NCBI RefSeq assembly: GCF_051859125.1
Contig: NZ_JBHYGG010000247.1
Span: 1 to 64,000, forward strand
Origin: Gemmata sp051859125
GTDB lineage: Bacteria; Planctomycetota; Planctomycetia; Gemmatales; Gemmataceae
Reading direction: 5' to 3'
Length of the DNA: 64,000 nucleotides
Shown piece after piece: positions 49,053-57,508 of the stretch. The translations under genes and the position numbers were made by a program. The notes under the pieces are model-generated. The model made no database searches and had not been told where the DNA came from. It saw only the letters and a list, made by a program, of their open reading frames with translations. Positions within the stretch are counted from its first letter, which is position 1. Every line of letters starts with the position of its first letter.

Positions 49053-49682
49053 TCACTCCTTTGCGTTCAGAACCACGGCGCGGCTGTAGTCGATCTCCCA
49101 CGACTCGACCCCGTACTTCTCCCACCACTGCTTCTCGAACGCGTCGAGCTCCTTGAGCCCGGCCTCGTCGATCTGGTCGGCGGCGTCCTCGTGGACGTGG
49201 TCGAGGACGTGCCCGCGGAGGTCGATGCAGAACTTCACCGGCCGGCACGCCCAGACGTACTCGGGCCTGGTCCCGTCCTCGGGGTCCGCGTCCGCGTAGT
49301 GGTCCTCGAACGCCCCGAGGTCCATGTGGAACCGGTCGTTCGGCTCCATGACCGGGCCGCCGTACTCGGCCGGGGTCAGGTGCCTCGCCTTCTCGAACCG
49401 GGCCCGCTCCCGCCGGGTGTCGTGCTTCACCCGGCACGGCTCGCAAATTGTCCACGACTTGCTCTCGTTCACGCCGCCGCAGTCGGTGCACACCTTTGGC
49501 CGGCAGCACCGCTCGGCCTCGGTGCGGATGTGCCCGTCCTGGGCCGCGTGGTCCTCGGGCGGGATGTTCGCGGGCTTCGCCGTGGTGTTGTTCCACGAGC
49601 GGAGCAGCCCGCACTTGCCGCACGCGAACACGCCGGTCTTCGCGCCGCCCGGCTTCAACAGTTCGTAAGCGTCCACGCTCAA
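49053..49682 (-). CDS. Zinc-ribbon phage protein
   Basis: 209 residues starting at TTG in a TTGA overlap with the upstream stop (a GTG two codons on is possible). Two Cys sets, FACGKCGLLRSW and RCCRPKVCTDCGGVNESKSW with TICEPCRVKHD, suggest zinc ribbons; the acidic C-terminal half is rich in Asp, Glu and Trp (EDHYADADPEDGTRPEYVW). Function unknown. Confidence 0.58.
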   Translation of the reverse strand: MSVDAYELLKPGGAKTGVFACGKCGLLRSWNNTTAKPANIPPEDHAAQDGHIRTEAERCCRPKVCTDCGGVNESKSWTICEPCRVKHDTRRERARFEKARHLTPAEYGGPVMEPNDRFHMDLGAFEDHYADADPEDGTRPEYVWACRPVKFCIDLRGHVLDHVHEDAADQIDEAGLKELDAFEKQWWEKYGVESWEIDYSRAVVLNAKE

Positions 49683-49816
49683 GTCCTCCTGTACGCGACC
49701 GCGGCGAGGCCCACCACGACGACGGCCGCCAGGACCGCCGCGACCACGAGCGCGACCCGGCAGACGCGCCGGTGCCAGCGGAGGGCCGCCTCCATCTCCC
49801 GCATGGTCCGGGTCAT
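49679..49816 (-). CDS. 45-residue membrane peptide
   Basis: MTRTMREMEAALRWHRRV then one hydrophobic helix (RVALVVAAVLAAVVVVGLAA) and VAYRRT. Its stop overlaps the start of the zinc-ribbon gene. A short basic-flanked single-pass peptide in an early operon; function unknown. Confidence 0.55.
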   Translation of the reverse strand: MTRTMREMEAALRWHRRVCRVALVVAAVLAAVVVVGLAAVAYRRT

Positions 49817-49817
49817 G

Positions 49818-50120
49818 TCACGCCAGCGGGACCGCTGCCTCCGCGCCGCTCGGGTGCGTCAGCGTCACCGTGCCGCCCGCGACCTTCGCCGCCGCGAGCG
49901 TGTACACGACGAACCGCCCGCTCTTCGCGTCCGTGACGACCTTCGCGGTCCGCAGGACGCCCAGGTGGTGCGAGACGTTGGCGATCTCGGCCCCTACCGC
50001 CGCCGCGAGCTGCGTGACGTTCCGCGGCCCGGCGGCGAGGGCCGCGACGATCGCGAGCCGGGTGGGCTCGGCGAGGGCCGCGAGCCAGTCCGCCTGGTTG
50101 ATCCTGTCCTTCGTGGTCAT
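49818..50120 (-). CDS. ArsR-type winged-helix regulator
   Basis: 100 residues from ATG 50120. WLAALAEPTRLAIVAALAAG, NVTQLAAAVGAEIANVSHHL and GVLRTAKVVTDAKSGRFVVY are the ArsR fold with its recognition helix. The metal-binding ELCVCDL box is absent, so it is not a metal sensor of the classic type. It may control the early-to-late switch or a host promoter. Confidence 0.82.
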   Translation of the reverse strand: MTTKDRINQADWLAALAEPTRLAIVAALAAGPRNVTQLAAAVGAEIANVSHHLGVLRTAKVVTDAKSGRFVVYTLAAAKVAGGTVTLTHPSGAEAAVPLA

Positions 50121-50122
50121 GT

Positions 50123-50377
50123 TCACCTTTCGTTTGTGGTTCGGTCGGCTCGGGGCGCGGCGTCCAACTGCAACAGTTCGCGGTTGATCCGCCGCTGCTC
50201 CCGGTAATGGAGCATGATCTCGTCGTTGAGGGCCATCAGTTCGAACACCCGCTGCCGGGTCTCGAACAGGCCCCGGCCGAGCTCCTGCAGCACGAGCGTC
50301 TGGAACAGGTTGCACGCCATCGACACGATCAGCGTGCCGATCATGAACAGGTAATGCGCCTTGCTGAGCTGGATCAC
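50123..50377 (-). CDS. Small membrane-anchored coiled-coil protein
   Basis: 84 residues from GTG (MIQLSKAHYLFMIGTLIVSM). One N-terminal membrane segment, then a helix LGRGLFETRQRVFELMALND. It shares its stop/start region with the SLOG gene (overlap). Could be a superinfection or lysis-related peptide; unknown. Confidence 0.55.
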   Translation of the reverse strand: MIQLSKAHYLFMIGTLIVSMACNLFQTLVLQELGRGLFETRQRVFELMALNDEIMLHYREQRRINRELLQLDAAPRADRTTNER

Positions 50378-50790
50378 GTTCCCCCCGTGGTTACCGTTCC
50401 GTCCGGCCAGATGATCACGATCCGCTTGCGCTGCTTGCGGGCATACCGCACCGTCGACCACGTCCCCGACCGCAGCACCTCCGGACCCATCGGGCACGCG
50501 ACCAGCACGTCGGTGGCGTCGACGATGCGCTGGTTGCGGCCCAGGTACGGCAGCGGGTCGTGGTTCTCGGTGTTGCACCCGAGAGCCACCTCTGAGACGT
50601 ACCGCGCGTTGTCGGGCGCGTGCCCCACCACGCGCGGGCACCCCGTCCCGAACACCATTCGCGCCGCGTCCTCGTCCGCGCCGACGCAGCAGCCGTGGTG
50701 GAACTCCTCGGGCGCCGTGATGCGGGAGGCGAAGGCGTCCCTCTGGGCGGTGGTCATGCCCACGCGGGAGCCCGTGAACCCGATCTTCAC
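50374..50790 (-). CDS. SLOG-type Rossmann protein
   Basis: 138 residues from GTG (GTGA overlap). KIGFTGSRVGMTTAQRDAFA, FHHGCCVGADEDAARMVF and TDVLVACPMGPEVLRSGTWS are the glycine-rich strand-loop pattern of SLOG/DprA-like nucleotide-binding domains. Related folds sense or hydrolyse nucleotide derivatives, including in Cap-type and Thoeris-linked defence; in phages their role is unknown. Confidence 0.68.
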   Translation of the reverse strand: MKIGFTGSRVGMTTAQRDAFASRITAPEEFHHGCCVGADEDAARMVFGTGCPRVVGHAPDNARYVSEVALGCNTENHDPLPYLGRNQRIVDATDVLVACPMGPEVLRSGTWSTVRYARKQRKRIVIIWPDGTVTTGGT

Positions 50791-51956
50791 GCGGCCGCCC
50801 TCCGCTCGGTGCCCGTCAGCCACTTCGTCACCGCCGCCAGCTCCTTCGCCCACTCGGCCGACAGCCGCTTGCGGAGGAACGCCGCGTACAGCAGGTCGAG
50901 CGCCTCCAGCAGCCCCCGCGTGGCCTCGACGCGGTGCTCGAGCCGGGCCCGGGGCGTGGTCGCGGCCTCGTCGTGCGGGGGCAGCTTCGCGCTCGCCACC
51001 GCCAGCGTCTCGGCGTGCAGGGTCAGCTCGTACTGGGAGGCGTGCCGGACCAGGGTGAGCCCGGCCCGCCGCGGCAACTTGCCGGCCTGGACCGCCCGCC
51101 GGGCCTCCGGGAGCTGCGTCGGACCCTCCGAGGCGAAGGCGTCGTTGCCGCTCTGACCGCGCGGGCAGTCCACGGCGAGGGTGCGGCTGAACATGAACGT
51201 CGCGTCGCTGCCGTCGTCCAACTTGAGCGTGTCGGTCACCGAGTCCGCGGTGAACCACAGCCACAGGAGGAACTCGTTGCCTAGCCAGTCCTGGCACTTC
51301 TCGTTTGCGATCCACGCGACGTCGGGCGGGGACACGTTGGGGATGAACGCAGTCGGGGCGAGTCCAACGAGGACCGACGAAAGCGCCCACGGCACGGCGT
51401 CCGCCCGCGGCCCCGCGGTAAGGCACTCCAGTTCGCGGCCGAACGTCTGCTCGAACAGGCCGCACAGCCGGTCGACGTGCGTCAGCGCCGTGGCCCCGAA
51501 CAGCACCTCGTTCGTGGTCCGGTCCCACAGCACCGGCACGCACTTCCGCTTGGCGAACCGGCCATCCTTCGCCTCGTGCTCCAGCCGCTCGCGGGCCGTT
51601 TCCTTCGCCTCGCGCTTCTGCCGGGCCGACGGGATGCCGCTCGGGTTGCCCTTGGCGAGCGCCTTCAACTCGACCTCGTAGTACGCCTTGAGCAGGTCGG
51701 TCGGGAGCCGGTCCGTGTCGACCCGCAGGTCGAACACGAGCGCGTCGGCGACGATGTTCTTCTCCAGCTCGAAGTCGGTGTCGAGCACGCTCGCGCCCGC
51801 GGCCCAGCCGACCTGGACGCCGTCGGCCGTCGCGACCGTCTGCTTGCCCGCGGCGTGTTCGCGGAGCTTCTCCAGGTCGTCGTCGCCGAACTGGGCCGGC
51901 CTGTCGCCGGACACGCGGAACCGCAGGGCCGTCACGCGGCCGATGAAAAAGCTCAT
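50787..51956 (-). CDS. rdgC: RdgC-like recombination-associated protein
   Basis: 389 residues from ATG 51956. Fits RdgC: MSFFIGRVTALRFRVSGDRP, LLKAYYEVELKALAKG, SARQKREAKETARERLEHEA then KDGRFAKRKCVPVLWD, and LCGLFEQTFGRELECL. RdgC forms a ring on double-stranded DNA and restrains RecA in proteobacteria. In this phage it would favour the Rad52-like annealing route over host RecA. Presence in an early operon is unusual. Confidence 0.75.
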   Translation of the reverse strand: MSFFIGRVTALRFRVSGDRPAQFGDDDLEKLREHAAGKQTVATADGVQVGWAAGASVLDTDFELEKNIVADALVFDLRVDTDRLPTDLLKAYYEVELKALAKGNPSGIPSARQKREAKETARERLEHEAKDGRFAKRKCVPVLWDRTTNEVLFGATALTHVDRLCGLFEQTFGRELECLTAGPRADAVPWALSSVLVGLAPTAFIPNVSPPDVAWIANEKCQDWLGNEFLLWLWFTADSVTDTLKLDDGSDATFMFSRTLAVDCPRGQSGNDAFASEGPTQLPEARRAVQAGKLPRRAGLTLVRHASQYELTLHAETLAVASAKLPPHDEAATTPRARLEHRVEATRGLLEALDLLYAAFLRKRLSAEWAKELAAVTKWLTGTERRAAA

Positions 51957-52450
51957 GGGATCTCCCGGAAGAACTGGTTGAACTCCTCGAGGCCGACGCT
52001 GACCTCTTGTGCCATCAGGACCGCGACGTCGAGGTCCACCTTTGCCCCGGACCGGGCGTGGTTCCGCAGGCACGCGCAGACCATGCTGACGCGGTAGAGC
52101 CACGTCGCGAGGAACTGCCGGTCGGGGCCGACGACGGTGCCCGCGTGCTCCGGGATCGGCTCCGGCCTCTCGTTCGGCTCGTCCGTCGAGTTCCACCACG
52201 GGATGAAGAGGTTGCGAACCTCCTGGAACCCGGCCTCGTGGAGGTGGTCCTCCGGCGTGCGACCCTCCGCGCGTGCCTTCGACTCGTCGCCCCCGTAGTC
52301 GTCGAGCATTGCCTTTTGGCGCTCGCGGGCGATGTACTCGTTCGCCTCGGCCTCCGTGAAGAACACGGCGTCCGGGTCGGGCAGTTCGTCGGCACCAGCC
52401 GTGAGGAACGCGGCGAACGCCCTGTCGAAGTGGGAATGCTCCCAGGACAT
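51953..52450 (-). CDS. Hypothetical acidic phage protein
   Basis: 165 residues from ATG 52450 (AAGGAGTGACC upstream). Acidic and aromatic: DAVFFTEAEANEYIARERQK, NLFIPWWNSTDEPNERPEPI, FLATWLYRVSMVCACLRNHA. It overlaps rdgC by ATGA and is co-expressed with it. No family recognised. Confidence 0.58.
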   Translation of the reverse strand: MSWEHSHFDRAFAAFLTAGADELPDPDAVFFTEAEANEYIARERQKAMLDDYGGDESKARAEGRTPEDHLHEAGFQEVRNLFIPWWNSTDEPNERPEPIPEHAGTVVGPDRQFLATWLYRVSMVCACLRNHARSGAKVDLDVAVLMAQEVSVGLEEFNQFFREIP

Positions 52451-52452
52451 GG

Positions 52453-53307
52453 TCACTCCTTGGGTTTGGTCGCCTCGGCCTTGAGCCGTTCGAGTTCCTG
52501 GTTGATCCCGTGGGCCGCGAGGAACCGCTTCTCGTGGACCGCTTTCTCCAGTCGGCCCTCGAGCACCCGAACCCGTTCCCGGGACGAGAACCGCCGGCCG
52601 CGGCCCGGCCACACGGACCGGAGGTTGCCGACGTTGACGTTGTTCAGGTACGCGCCGTTGCAGTAGCAGTGCCACATGCCGTTGATGCCGCCGTACACCC
52701 GGCACCGCACCCACCGGCCGCGGGCGTTCCACGGCTGGACGAACCGCGTGTCGCCGCTGCTCGTGGGCTTCCCGTCGCCGTCCCTGCGGTCCCACGACGA
52801 CAACTCGCGGGCGTCGGGCCAGCCGTCCGGGCCGCGGGTGAACCGGTCCGCGCCCCATCCCGAGTTGAACGCGGCGAGTGGGTCGCGACCGCTCGGGCTC
52901 ATGCACAGCCGCTCCGAGGCGAGCGGGAACCCCATGCCGGCCAGGAGCGCGAGCAGGTGCCGCCGGGTCCACACGAACCGGAGCCGCGTCAGGTAGTCCA
53001 TCCGGTCGACTTTGCGGAAGTCGTACCGGCCGCCGGCGGGGTTGCTCGCGCGGCTCTCCTGCCACGCCTCGAACTTGACCGTCCGCCCGCTGAGTTCGAG
53101 GGAGTAGTCCAGTTGCTCCCGGCGGCCGCGGCGGTGGCCCGGTGCGAGCGTCGGGTAGTGCTTCTCCGTCTCGGCGCAAGGGCCGACGGTGAACCCCAGG
53201 CGGAGCAACTCGGCCTGGAGCGCGGCGTACACCGGCCGCGCGAGGGCCTCCGTCTCGTGCCAGAGCATCAGCCCGGTGTCGGTGGTCGCGATGTGGGGCT
53301 CACGCAT
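52453..53307 (-). CDS. Hypothetical phage protein
   Basis: 284 residues from ATG 53307; the longer frame is a shadow. Segments include LDYSLELSGRTVKFEAWQES, YDFRKVDRMDYLTRLRFVWT and WVRCRVYGGINGMWHCYCNG; a charged coiled end (RVRVLEGRLEKAVHEKRF). No catalytic motif visible; start overlaps the upstream stop. Confidence 0.58.
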   Translation of the reverse strand: MREPHIATTDTGLMLWHETEALARPVYAALQAELLRLGFTVGPCAETEKHYPTLAPGHRRGRREQLDYSLELSGRTVKFEAWQESRASNPAGGRYDFRKVDRMDYLTRLRFVWTRRHLLALLAGMGFPLASERLCMSPSGRDPLAAFNSGWGADRFTRGPDGWPDARELSSWDRRDGDGKPTSSGDTRFVQPWNARGRWVRCRVYGGINGMWHCYCNGAYLNNVNVGNLRSVWPGRGRRFSSRERVRVLEGRLEKAVHEKRFLAAHGINQELERLKAEATKPKE

Positions 53308-53672
53308 CACGCCGCCCCCCGCAGTTCTTCGCCGAAGGGCAGCGACACGCCCACCTCGCCTTGGTCGAGTTGCTGCCGCAGCGACTCGCACTCGGCCTCC
53401 AGGTCCGCGACCCGGCCGGCCCGCTCGTGGCACCTCGCCGTCGCCTCGGCGAGTTTGCTGCGGAGCCGCACCCCGTACTCGCGCTCCGCGGCCAACTCGC
53501 GCCGCAGCCGCCCGACCTCGTCGCTCAGCGTGTCCATCGCGTCCTCCTTGCACACATAAAGGATCAGGTCCGCCAGCATCCCCAGCACCTCGGGGTCCGT
53601 CCCGAGCGTGCCCCGCCGCACGAGCGCCGCCAGCACGCCGGCCCCGCGCATGGCGTCCGCCCGCCCCGGCAT
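53307..53672 (-). CDS. Coiled-coil phage protein
   Basis: 121 residues. The first half has LAALVRRGTLGTDPEVLGML; from about residue 45 it is a coiled coil (MDTLSDEVGRLRRELAAERE; HERAGRVADLEAECESLRQQ). It is the first gene downstream of a 234-bp non-coding gap (53673-53906) that should hold a promoter, although I see no clear -35/-10 pair. Confidence 0.58.
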   Translation of the reverse strand: MPGRADAMRGAGVLAALVRRGTLGTDPEVLGMLADLILYVCKEDAMDTLSDEVGRLRRELAAEREYGVRLRSKLAEATARCHERAGRVADLEAECESLRQQLDQGEVGVSLPFGEELRGAA

Positions 53673-53906
53673 CAGGCCGCCACCGCTTCGGCCGCGGCAA
53701 CACAGTTCGCCCGCATCCCGCCCCCTGTGCTTCCTGGTCCGGTCGTGCTGATTGCGCGACTCGTGTTGGCTGGATAAGACATACGGCCATGCCGTTTTTC
53801 GCGCGCAGCGTCGCTCCTGTTACGTGATCTTGTTCCGTCTGACTCCTGAGCCGGAACGCTGGCCGTTCGCGCCCTACGCAGCGCCCTGGCGCGAACCCGG
53901 GCCGGC

Positions 53907-55244
53907 TCAGGATCGGGCCGCGTTCTCGAACCGGACGCACGACCTGCGGTAGGCGAGCGTCACGTCCCCGACCGGGCCGTTCCGCTGCTTCGCGATCCCG
54001 ACGTCGATGAGCCACACGTCGTTGGCCTTCGGCTGGTCCGGCTGCGGGTGTAGAAGCAGCACCACGTCGGCGTCGGCCTCGATGTCGCCGCTCTCGCGGA
54101 TGTCGGCCAGCCGCGGCTTCGCGTCGGCCCCGCGGTTCTCGACGCCGCGGTTGAGCTGGCACAGGCACACCACCGGCACGTCGCACGACCGGGCCAGGTG
54201 CTTCACCCGGCGGCTCATGAGCCCGACCTGCTGGGTCCGGTTCTCGCCCGGGTTCTCGGGCCGCATGAGCTGGAGGTAGTCGATCACCACGAGCCCGACG
54301 CCCCGGCGGCGGACCTCGCGGCGGGTCGCCGCGACGAGCCGGGCCGCGGTCTGGCCCGGGGCGTCGTCCACGTACACCGGCACCGTGCCCAGGCCACCCG
54401 GGGCGGCCACCGCCGCCAGCCGCTCGTAGTCCTCGGGGGCCAGGTGCCGGTCCCGGACGATGCGGTTGAGCGGCACCCCGGAGCCCATCGCCAGGAACCG
54501 CTCGCCGATCTGCGACGCCGGCATCTCCATCGAGAAGAACAGTACCGGCGTCCCCTGCATCGCCGCGTTGGCCGCGAGGCACGCCGCCAGGGCCGTCTTC
54601 CCGCCCCCGGGCCGCGCCCCGACTACGACCATCTGCCCGCCGCGGAGCCCGCCCAGGAGGTCGTCCAGGTCCACGAACCCGGTCCCGAGTTCCGGCTTGC
54701 CCGTCCCGGTGACCCGGTCGTCGATCCGCTGGAGCGCGGCCCGCACCGCGTCCGGGACCGCGACGATCCGGTCCGAGCCCCCGAGGGCCAGCTCGTTCGC
54801 GTCGGACAGTTGGGCCGCCGCCCGGGAGATCACCTCGGCCGCGTTCTCGTCGGCGTGCGCGGCCCGGATCAGCTCGTTCGCGACGTGGACCGCCGACCGC
54901 AGCGCGGCCTTCTCGCGGACGATGCCCGCGTGGTACACCGTGTTCGCCCCGGTCGGCACCGCGTCCCAGACCTCGGCGAGGTAGCCCGCGCCGCCGACCT
55001 CGGCCCCGTGCCCCACGGCCCGGAGGTGGTCGTGAAGGGTCACGAGGTCGATCGGCCGCCCGGCCCCCGCGAGCGCGATCATCGCCTCGAAGAGGACCTG
55101 GTGGGCGCGGAGGTAGAAGCTCCCGGGGCCAATTGCGGCGGCCACGTCGTGGAACGCGTCGGGGTCGCGGAGCACGCCCCCGACGACGGCCCGCTCGGCG
55201 GCCAGGTCCTGGGGCGGGATTCGGGTGGCGAGTGAGTCGTTCAC
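53907..55244 (-). CDS. dnaB: Replicative DNA helicase, DnaB family
   Basis: 445 residues from GTG 55244. N-terminal DnaB domain (DLAAERAVVGGVLRDPDAFH), linker, RecA-like motor: Walker A GARPGGGKTAL, VLFFSMEMPASQIGERFL, Walker B VGLVVIDYLQLMR, VCLCQLNRGVENR and the final ADVVLLLHPQPDQ with an arginine-rich end. Unwinds the fork as a hexamer. Next to the replisome organizer, its likely loader. Confidence 0.94.
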   Translation of the reverse strand: MNDSLATRIPPQDLAAERAVVGGVLRDPDAFHDVAAAIGPGSFYLRAHQVLFEAMIALAGAGRPIDLVTLHDHLRAVGHGAEVGGAGYLAEVWDAVPTGANTVYHAGIVREKAALRSAVHVANELIRAAHADENAAEVISRAAAQLSDANELALGGSDRIVAVPDAVRAALQRIDDRVTGTGKPELGTGFVDLDDLLGGLRGGQMVVVGARPGGGKTALAACLAANAAMQGTPVLFFSMEMPASQIGERFLAMGSGVPLNRIVRDRHLAPEDYERLAAVAAPGGLGTVPVYVDDAPGQTAARLVAATRREVRRRGVGLVVIDYLQLMRPENPGENRTQQVGLMSRRVKHLARSCDVPVVCLCQLNRGVENRGADAKPRLADIRESGDIEADADVVLLLHPQPDQPKANDVWLIDVGIAKQRNGPVGDVTLAYRRSCVRFENAARS

Positions 55245-55245
55245 G

Positions 55246-56364
55246 TCAGGCGGCCTCCGGCCGGGGTTTGGGCTTGGGGTACGGGGCCGCGGTCGGCGGC
55301 GCGTACCCGGGGTTGTCCCGCGGGTCGTGGACGTGCGGGACGTGCTTCGGCTTGTTCGCCCCCGAGCCGGCGTCGTCGAACTCGCCCTCGAGGACGCGGA
55401 CGAGCATGTCCGGGTCCTTGAGGAACGTGTCGAGCCGGAGCCCGGAGGGCCACGAGGGGTCCAGGCCGCGGAGCTTGGCCGAGCGCCCGGCGCGGTCCAC
55501 CGCCGCCCGCCACCGCTCCCGCCAGTCGGCGGCCGCGAGCCGCTGCTGGAGCAGCCCGACGCGGTTCGCGGTGCGCTGGACCTTGCCCGCCCCGGGGAGG
55601 CCGGCGGCGGTCCACGCCGCAACGAACTCGGCCCAGAGGTTCGTGTCGATGATCTCGAAGGCGGCCGCCCCTTCGCCGCCCCCCGGCTCTGCGGGGGGTA
55701 GGGGGGTCTTCTCTTCTCTTCTCCAATCTCCAATCTCTAATGGCATTGCTTGGGCATTGCTCGGGCACTGCTCGGGCACTGCCCCGGCTATAGCTGGAGC
55801 AATGCTTGTGCTATCGGTCGTGCCGCCTGCGTAGTCTGTGGCGGCCGGGGGGCCGTGGTCGCCGCGTTGCTTGCCCCGGGTGCCGTCCGGACCCGCCCCG
55901 ACCCGTCGCCCACGGGCACTGCTCGGGCACTGCTCGGGCATTGGCACGGGCATAGCTGGAGCAATGCCTGTGCTATCGGTCGCGCGGCCTGCGGGGTCTG
56001 TGTCGCGGGGGTCGCCGCGCCGCCACCGCTGGTCGGACCCGCGCCGGCCCTTCTCCTTCGCGGTCCGCATCCGCTTCAGTGCCTCGTCGTACTCCTGCCG
56101 GAGACGCTTGCTGTGCAACCTGCCGTCCGTGCCGACGCGGAACGGGACGAGCACGCCGCGCTTGATCTCCTCCCACGTCGCCGCGTCCACGCGGGCGAGC
56201 CGCGCGAGGATCTGGTCGTCGTTCGGGAGACTCGCGGGCGGGTCGGCCTGCCACGCCTTACAGAGCAGGAGCACGTAAGCACCCACCTGGAGTGTGGACA
56301 TCGCGGCGACGTTGAAGTCGTCCGCGAAGTCCGACGGGTAGAACGCGAAGAACGGGGGCCGCAT
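55246..56364 (-). CDS. Replisome organizer-like protein (DUF1376)
   Basis: 372 residues. N-terminal 95 residues are DUF1376 (FAFYPSDFADDFNVAAMSTL; YVLLLCKAWQADPPASLPND), found in phage helicase-loading proteins. A low-complexity linker built from a tandem duplication follows (ATDSTGIAPAMPVPMPEQCP and TTDSTSIAPAIAGAVPEQCP). The C-terminal domain (LWAEFVAAWTAAGLPGAGKV) may bind origin or helicase. The gene stops two bases before dnaB starts. Confidence 0.75.
   Translation of the reverse strand: MRPPFFAFYPSDFADDFNVAAMSTLQVGAYVLLLCKAWQADPPASLPNDDQILARLARVDAATWEEIKRGVLVPFRVGTDGRLHSKRLRQEYDEALKRMRTAKEKGRRGSDQRWRRGDPRDTDPAGRATDSTGIAPAMPVPMPEQCPSSARGRRVGAGPDGTRGKQRGDHGPPAATDYAGGTTDSTSIAPAIAGAVPEQCPSNAQAMPLEIGDWRREEKTPLPPAEPGGGEGAAAFEIIDTNLWAEFVAAWTAAGLPGAGKVQRTANRVGLLQQRLAAADWRERWRAAVDRAGRSAKLRGLDPSWPSGLRLDTFLKDPDMLVRVLEGEFDDAGSGANKPKHVPHVHDPRDNPGYAPPTAAPYPKPKPRPEAA
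55760..56002. repeat. Tandem duplication of about 160 bp inside the replisome-organizer linker
   Basis: CATAGCTGGAGCAATG-type and TGTGCTATCGGTCG blocks recur at about 55793-55820 and 55953-55981, 161 bp apart, with the intervening DNA also similar. The duplication keeps the frame and lengthens the linker. It is less GC-rich than the flanks. Confidence 0.7.
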
Positions 56365-56371
56365 CAGGTCC

Positions 56372-56565
56372 TCACGCTGCTTCCAGGTCCGGGTACAGGT
56401 CGGCCCGCTGCTCCGAATCCGCCAACTCGACCGGTTGGCCCTTGGGCGCTGTTTCGAGGTTCGCGATCGCCTGCCGGTAGTACGCGCGCTTCAGTTCGAC
56501 GCCCACCCCGCGGCGGCCGTGCCGACCTGGGCCTTCGAGTCGAGGAACGTCGCGTAGTCCTTCAC
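56372..56565 (-). pseudogene. Deletion remnant of a phage helicase/DNA-methylase gene
   Basis: From GTG 56565 the frame reads VKDYATFLDSKAQVG, which matches the first residues typical of large phage helicase-methylase fusions, then leaves frame and stops at 56491. In another frame directly after it lies GRRGVGVELKRAYYRQAIAN then LETAP, typical of the C-terminal end of DNA methylases, stopping at 56372. The whole middle (motor, SAM site, DPPY box) is absent. An internal deletion with frameshift left both tips. Confidence 0.6.
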
Positions 56566-56927
56566 GCAGCCCTCCGATCGGTCAGCCAGGGAAACCGCCG
56601 CCCGTCGATCGCCCGCATCGTCTCGGTGACCGCGGCCGGGAGTTCCACAACGACCCGCACCAGGGCCGGCCCCGACCCCGTCGTAACCACCGCCCGCGTG
56701 TGCTTCAGGAGGATCCGGGGCTCTCCCCCGAACCCGGCCCGCCGCCGCACCCAGGTCGCGACCGGGCAGTCGAGCGGGTCGTGGGCCGGCCCGTGGCACC
56801 CCGCCGCGGCGAGCGCCCGGCCGACCTTCTCGGCGGCGTCCGGGCCGTCGCCCGCCAGCACGCCCGCGGCCGCGAGCAGATCAGCGAGGGCCGCGCCGAC
56901 ACGGGCGGCGACGTCGGCGTGGTTCAC
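56562..56927 (-). CDS. Hypothetical phage protein
   Basis: 121 residues from GTG 56927. Ala-rich helix at the start (ARVGAALADLLAAAGVLAGD), one Cys pair (AAGCHGPAHDPLDCPVATW), then LVRVVVELPAAVTETMRAID. Overlaps the exonuclease gene by GTGA and the methylase remnant by GTGA. Function unknown. Confidence 0.55.
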   Translation of the reverse strand: MNHADVAARVGAALADLLAAAGVLAGDGPDAAEKVGRALAAAGCHGPAHDPLDCPVATWVRRRAGFGGEPRILLKHTRAVVTTGSGPALVRVVVELPAAVTETMRAIDGRRFPWLTDRRAA

Positions 56928-57505
56928 GCGGCCCCCGCTTGGGCCCGTGCCCGGTAGTGCGCCCGGACCATCTCGATGACCGCGTAGCAGTCGTGCAGTG
57001 CGCTGTGCGGGTGGTCGTTGGTGACCCCGGCCCGCTTCATGCACTCGCCGGTGTCGGGCACGCGGTCGTCCGCGAGCGGGTCGAGGAACATCGACCCGGG
57101 GTCGAGGACGCGGTGCCGGAACCGACAGTGCTCGTGCCAGTTCTTCAACCGCTCGAGGAAGCGGAAGTCGAACATGCCGAAGTTCTTGCCGGCCAGGGTC
57201 GGCGTGCCGGCGACGTGCAGTGCGGAAAACGCTGCGATCCGGCACGCCACCTCGTGGGCCCACACCGACTCGACGAGCCGCTCGGCCTTCGGCTTGGCGA
57301 GTTCGAACAGGAGCCGGGCGTTCATCGCCAGGCCGAACGGCTCGCCGCGGTACTTCTTGTGCTCGACGAGGAACCGAACGCTCGGAAGTCGGTTCACCGG
57401 GACCGACCAGTCGCGGGACTCTGCGACCGCCGCGACCTCGAGGATCTGGCACTTCCGCGGGTCGAGCCCCGTCGTCTCGATGTCGATGGCGATGTACGGC
57501 GTCAC
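56924..57505 (-). CDS. DnaQ-like 3'-5' exonuclease (DEDDh)
   Basis: 193 residues from GTG. Exo I motif YIAIDIETTGLD (D and E), Exo II around LAGKNFGMFDFRFLERL, Exo III PHSALHDCYAVIEMV with the general-base histidine. A stand-alone proofreading-type nuclease acting on single-stranded DNA or RNA. Next to the annealing gene, it may make the 3'- or 5'-recessed ends for recombination or act in repair. Confidence 0.88.
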   Translation of the reverse strand: MTPYIAIDIETTGLDPRKCQILEVAAVAESRDWSVPVNRLPSVRFLVEHKKYRGEPFGLAMNARLLFELAKPKAERLVESVWAHEVACRIAAFSALHVAGTPTLAGKNFGMFDFRFLERLKNWHEHCRFRHRVLDPGSMFLDPLADDRVPDTGECMKRAGVTNDHPHSALHDCYAVIEMVRAHYRARAQAGAA

Positions 57506-57508
57506 GGG

